7,456 bases of DNA from Chthoniobacterales bacterium (lineage in GTDB: Bacteria; Verrucomicrobiota; Verrucomicrobiia; Chthoniobacterales; JACTMZ01). The stretch is from the NCBI GenBank assembly GCA_017853515.1, contig JAFMJK010000103.1, positions 1 through 7,456 of the forward strand. Direction: 5' to 3'. The notes beneath the pieces are model-generated. The model did no database searches. It worked only from the letters and a program-made list of their open reading frames with translations, and was not told where the DNA came from. Numbering within the stretch: the stretch's first letter is position 1; each line of letters opens with the position of its first letter. Position numbers and translations under genes: made by a program. Shown piece after piece: positions 6,180 to 7,456 of this stretch.

Positions 6180-6506
6180 ATGAGAAAGCTCCTCATCACC
6201 ACCCTGCTAGCCATCCTCTCCGTGACATGCCTCCAAGCCGCGGAACTGCCCGGCAATCTCGACAAGCGTCTGCTCGGCACTTGGATGGGTTTCCCCCACA
6301 TCATGACCTTCAAGAAAAACGGCGTGGCCGTCGCCGGGCTGGGCAGCGGCTACGGGCGCGGCACTTGGCAACTGCAAGGCGACATGCTTCTCGTCACCAT
6401 GCCCAAGTCGGGGCTGCACAAATTCCGGATCTTGTCCTACGACAAGTCGAACAATTCGATGACCGGAGAATATAAAGGCCAAAAGTATCCGGTCATTCGC
6501 ATGTAG
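6180..6506 (+). CDS. Small secreted protein with a lipocalin-like pattern
   Basis: No named family is recognised. The 108-residue product starts with a clear signal peptide (MRKLLITTLLAILSVTCLQA, cleavage likely around QAA at 19-21), so it should be exported. The mature 87 or so residues read as short beta strands: LLGTWMGFPHIMTFKKNG, YGRGTWQLQGDMLLVTM, HKFRILSYDKSNNSMTGEYK. GTW near the mature N-terminus followed by an FKKNG turn is a common feature of small lipocalin-like or DUF-type beta-barrel proteins. A cysteine at residue 17 is not in a good lipobox, so soluble export fits better than lipidation. A GGAG lies just upstream. It is divergent from the lipoprotein gene at 5627-6085, with which it shares a GT[WY]...F[FK]..[DN]G...G[RL]..GT[WF] pattern. 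Confidence 0.68.
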   Translation: MRKLLITTLLAILSVTCLQAAELPGNLDKRLLGTWMGFPHIMTFKKNGVAVAGLGSGYGRGTWQLQGDMLLVTMPKSGLHKFRILSYDKSNNSMTGEYKGQKYPVIRM

Positions 6507-6606
6507 GCCGGTTGCGCGGGGATCGAGACGTGCTAACTTCCTGCAACGACCATGCGGTTGGTGGTTCCTCCGCGGGTTGCTGCTGTACCACAAATGCCAG
6601 CGGCAG

Positions 6607-6658
6607 GGCCGCAGGCCGGCGCCCCGGTTAAGGGGATTCGAGGGCGCCGGATGCGGCC
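6607..6658. repeat. Long imperfect hairpin
   Basis: GGCCGCA (6607-6613) pairs with TGCGGCC (6652-6658), and CCGGCGCCC (6616-6624) pairs with GGGCGCCGG (6642-6650). The two stems are separated only by GG against A, giving 16 base pairs around a 17-base loop. An alternative inner stem CCCC (6622-6625) with GGGG (6632-6635) would compete with it. It lies 100 bases after the secreted protein stop. The sequence after it (TCGTTAATTTC) is only partly T-rich, so it may be a terminator for that gene, a structured leader of the SWIM gene, or a repeat-family copy. Confidence 0.6.
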
Positions 6659-6691
6659 TCGTTAATTTCTCGACCGCTGCAGCACTTCAAC

Positions 6692-7006
6692 ATGGTCCAA
6701 CTGACGGAAAAATTTCTCGCCGCGGTTGCCGGATGGCCGGTGATTTTCGAGGCGCGCAAGATCCGCGCCGCAGGCAAGGTGAAAGCCGCGCGTTACGATC
6801 CTCCGCTCCTCAAAGGCGCGGTTCGCGCCGGGTCGAGATTGTATGCGTCCGGACTGCGCATCGCTTCGCCGCAGGAAGTTGAAAACATCTGCTCCTGCCG
6901 CATTTCGCAGGCCGAAGGTGACGGCATGATTTGTCCGCACTCCGTCGCGGTGGCGCTTGAAGTCATCCACGGAGAGCCCTCCCCGCATCCGCCCGCCCGG
7001 CCCTGA
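6692..7006 (+). CDS. Solo SWIM zinc-finger domain protein, possibly a truncated helicase N-terminus
   Basis: The 104-residue product ends in a SWIM-type zinc motif CxC-x11-CxH: C67, C69, C81 and H83 in ENICSCRISQAEGDGMICPH, followed by SVAVALEVI. SWIM domains bind zinc and act in DNA or protein contacts. The N-terminal half (LTEKFLAAVAGWPVIFEA, then LLKGAVRAGSRLYASGLRI) resembles the N-terminus of large SNF2-type DEAD/DEAH helicases in which this module precedes a proline-rich linker and the ATPase. Here the frame stops directly after a proline-rich HGEPSPHPPARP, 64 bases before tRNA-Glu, and no helicase sequence follows. It may be a remnant or a real stand-alone gene. No Shine-Dalgarno precedes the ATG. 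Confidence 0.62.
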   Translation: MVQLTEKFLAAVAGWPVIFEARKIRAAGKVKAARYDPPLLKGAVRAGSRLYASGLRIASPQEVENICSCRISQAEGDGMICPHSVAVALEVIHGEPSPHPPARP

Positions 7007-7070
7007 TCGTTCTTTTGGTGGATCGGCTCTTGCGATCCGCGTGGAAATCGCCATACTCACCGTTTACCTT

Positions 7071-7142
7071 GACCCTATCGTCCAGCGGTTAGGACACCGC
7101 CCTTTCACGGCGGTAACACGGGTTCGAATCCCGTTAGGGTCG
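7071..7142 (+). tRNA. tRNA-Glu (anticodon TTC)
   Basis: A full cloverleaf can be folded. The acceptor is GACCCTA (7071-7077) with TAGGGTC (7135-7141) and discriminator G at 7142. The anticodon stem is CCGCC/GGCGG (7097-7101, 7109-7113) around the loop CTTTCAC with anticodon TTC at 7104-7106. The variable region is TAAC, and the T arm is ACGGG-TTCGAAT-CCCGT (7118-7134). The D arm has the usual AGCGGTTAGGACA form. CCA is not encoded. It reads GAA/GAG codons. Confidence 0.97.
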
Positions 7143-7160
7143 CTCGCCTTGCGAGCGACC
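7138..7160. repeat. Hairpin overlapping the tRNA-Glu 3' end
   Basis: GGTCGCTCGC (7138-7147) and GCGAGCGACC (7151-7160) form a perfect 10-bp stem with a CTT loop. The left arm uses the last five bases of the tRNA. No T run follows, so it is not a standard terminator; it could compete with acceptor folding in the precursor or guide 3' processing. Confidence 0.6.
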
Positions 7161-7407
7161 ATAGGGATGAGAACCCGTAGGGTTCGAGCCGAGCGAAGCG
7201 AGACAGATCGACCGCGAGGTCGACCCGCAGGATGAAGCGCAGCGGAATCAATCCCGGTAGGGTCGCGCTTCGCTCGACCCGCCACTCTCGGCTCCGCCGC
7301 AGGCGCATTTTTGGAAGGGTGGTATCGCCACCAATCCCTCTACGGTCGCTCTTTCAAGTTAAGGAAAGCTCGCGACTTGGCGCTGCCGGACTAGGCTAAT
7401 CGGGCCC
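7143..7407. repeat. Hairpin-rich spacer with degenerate copies of the tRNA-Glu 3' end
   Basis: No credible gene is present in these 265 bases. The tRNA 3' sequence AATCCCGTTAGGGTCGC (7127-7143) recurs as AATCCCGGTAGGGTCGC at 7250-7266 (one mismatch in 17) and, more weakly, as AATCCCTCTACGGTCGCTC at 7333-7351 (three mismatches in 19). Several small hairpins lie between: GAACCC-GTA-GGGTTC (7171-7185), TCGACC-GCGA-GGTCGA (7208-7223), GGGTC/GACCC (7260-7280) and GGTGG/CCACC (7318-7332). CGAGCGAAGCG (7190-7200) is inverted as CGCTTCGCTCG (7266-7276). Possible readings are repeated integration footprints at the tRNA or a tRNA-derived repeat family. Confidence 0.6.
7295..7312 (+). terminator. Weak candidate terminator after tRNA-Glu
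   Basis: CGCC-GCA-GGCG (7295-7305) is a 4-bp hairpin followed two bases later by TTTTT (7308-7312). The stem is short, but it is the only hairpin plus T run downstream of the tRNA, before trpA. Confidence 0.35.
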
Positions 7408-7456
7408 ATGCCCAACCGCATCGACCAGACATTCGCCGATTTGCGCTCGGCGGGGA
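7408..7456 (+). CDS. trpA: Tryptophan synthase alpha chain, N-terminal start, partial
   Basis: The ATG at 7408 opens MPNRIDQTFADLRSAG up to the window edge. This matches the usual TrpA N-terminus (NRI-x-x-x-F-x-x-L-x-x-x-G, preceding the AFIPYITAGDP segment, which lies outside the window). TrpA cleaves indole-3-glycerol phosphate to indole and glyceraldehyde 3-phosphate, passing indole to the PLP enzyme TrpB. Only 16 residues are visible, so the call is provisional. The upstream bases have no clear Shine-Dalgarno, and trpB is not between the tRNA and this gene. Confidence 0.75.
   Translation, partial: MPNRIDQTFADLRSAG

Noticed and set aside
6556..6592. Hairpin from GTGGT and ACCAC arms upstream of the long hairpin
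   Set aside because: Only five base pairs over a loop of about 20 bases, which is expected by chance.
6526..6670. attC-like integron recombination site around the long hairpin
   Set aside because: The GTTAAGG and GTTAATT strings do not fit the GTTRRRY core, there is no matching RYYYAAC partner at the base of the stem, and no cassette structure is present.
7064..7308. Minus-strand open frames across tRNA-Glu, including the phrase DPNGIRTRVTAVKG
   Set aside because: This phrase is the antisense translation of tRNA-Glu and is a well-known spurious protein in databases; the rest is translated hairpin repeats.
7377..7400. TTGGCG and TAGGCT as a trpA promoter
   Set aside because: Spacing between the hexamers is too short (about 9 bases) and both are weak matches.

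Overview
The window is a GC-rich, gene-dense stretch of bacterial chromosome read mostly as housekeeping DNA, with an accessory-looking right end. Protein style (a PPi-type phosphofructokinase, a DUF1622 membrane protein paired with a rhomboid-fold protein carrying a zinc-binding tail, a SWIM-domain ORF, weak or absent Shine-Dalgarno sequences at several starts) suggests a Verrucomicrobiota/Opitutae-like organism. That placement is an inference from family resemblance, not from a marker gene.

Layout. 1-175 is the tail of a plus-strand acyl-CoA synthetase. It converges on a minus-strand two-gene operon (945-1298 DUF1622 membrane protein, then 172-948 rhomboid-like protein, joined by an ATGA overlap). 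Divergent to that operon, 1399-1881 encodes a CYTH/triphosphate tunnel protein. It converges on a second minus-strand pair: a PsrA-like TetR regulator (2907-3554) followed by a dTDP-4-dehydrorhamnose reductase homologue (2007-2885). Divergent from the regulator are pdxH (3665-4315) and then PPi-dependent phosphofructokinase (4368-5591). A small lipoprotein (5627-6085, minus) and a small secreted protein (6180-6506, plus) form a divergent pair. The right end holds a strong long hairpin (6607-6658), a solo SWIM-type zinc-binding ORF (6692-7006), tRNA-Glu(TTC) (7071-7142), about 265 bases of hairpin-rich DNA containing degenerate copies of the tRNA 3' end, and the first 16 codons of a probable trpA (7408 onward).

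How the genes fit together. PdxH supplies pyridoxal phosphate, PPi-PFK runs a reversible glycolytic step, and TrpA would make indole for PLP-dependent TrpB, but these look like independent housekeeping genes and not one pathway. The regulator/reductase pair and the membrane pair are the only clear operons. No defence system, CRISPR array, transposase or complete mobile element was found. The most unusual material is the region from the hairpin to the tRNA-derived repeats (about 6600-7350), where a possibly truncated SWIM protein sits immediately upstream of a tRNA gene whose 3' end recurs downstream.
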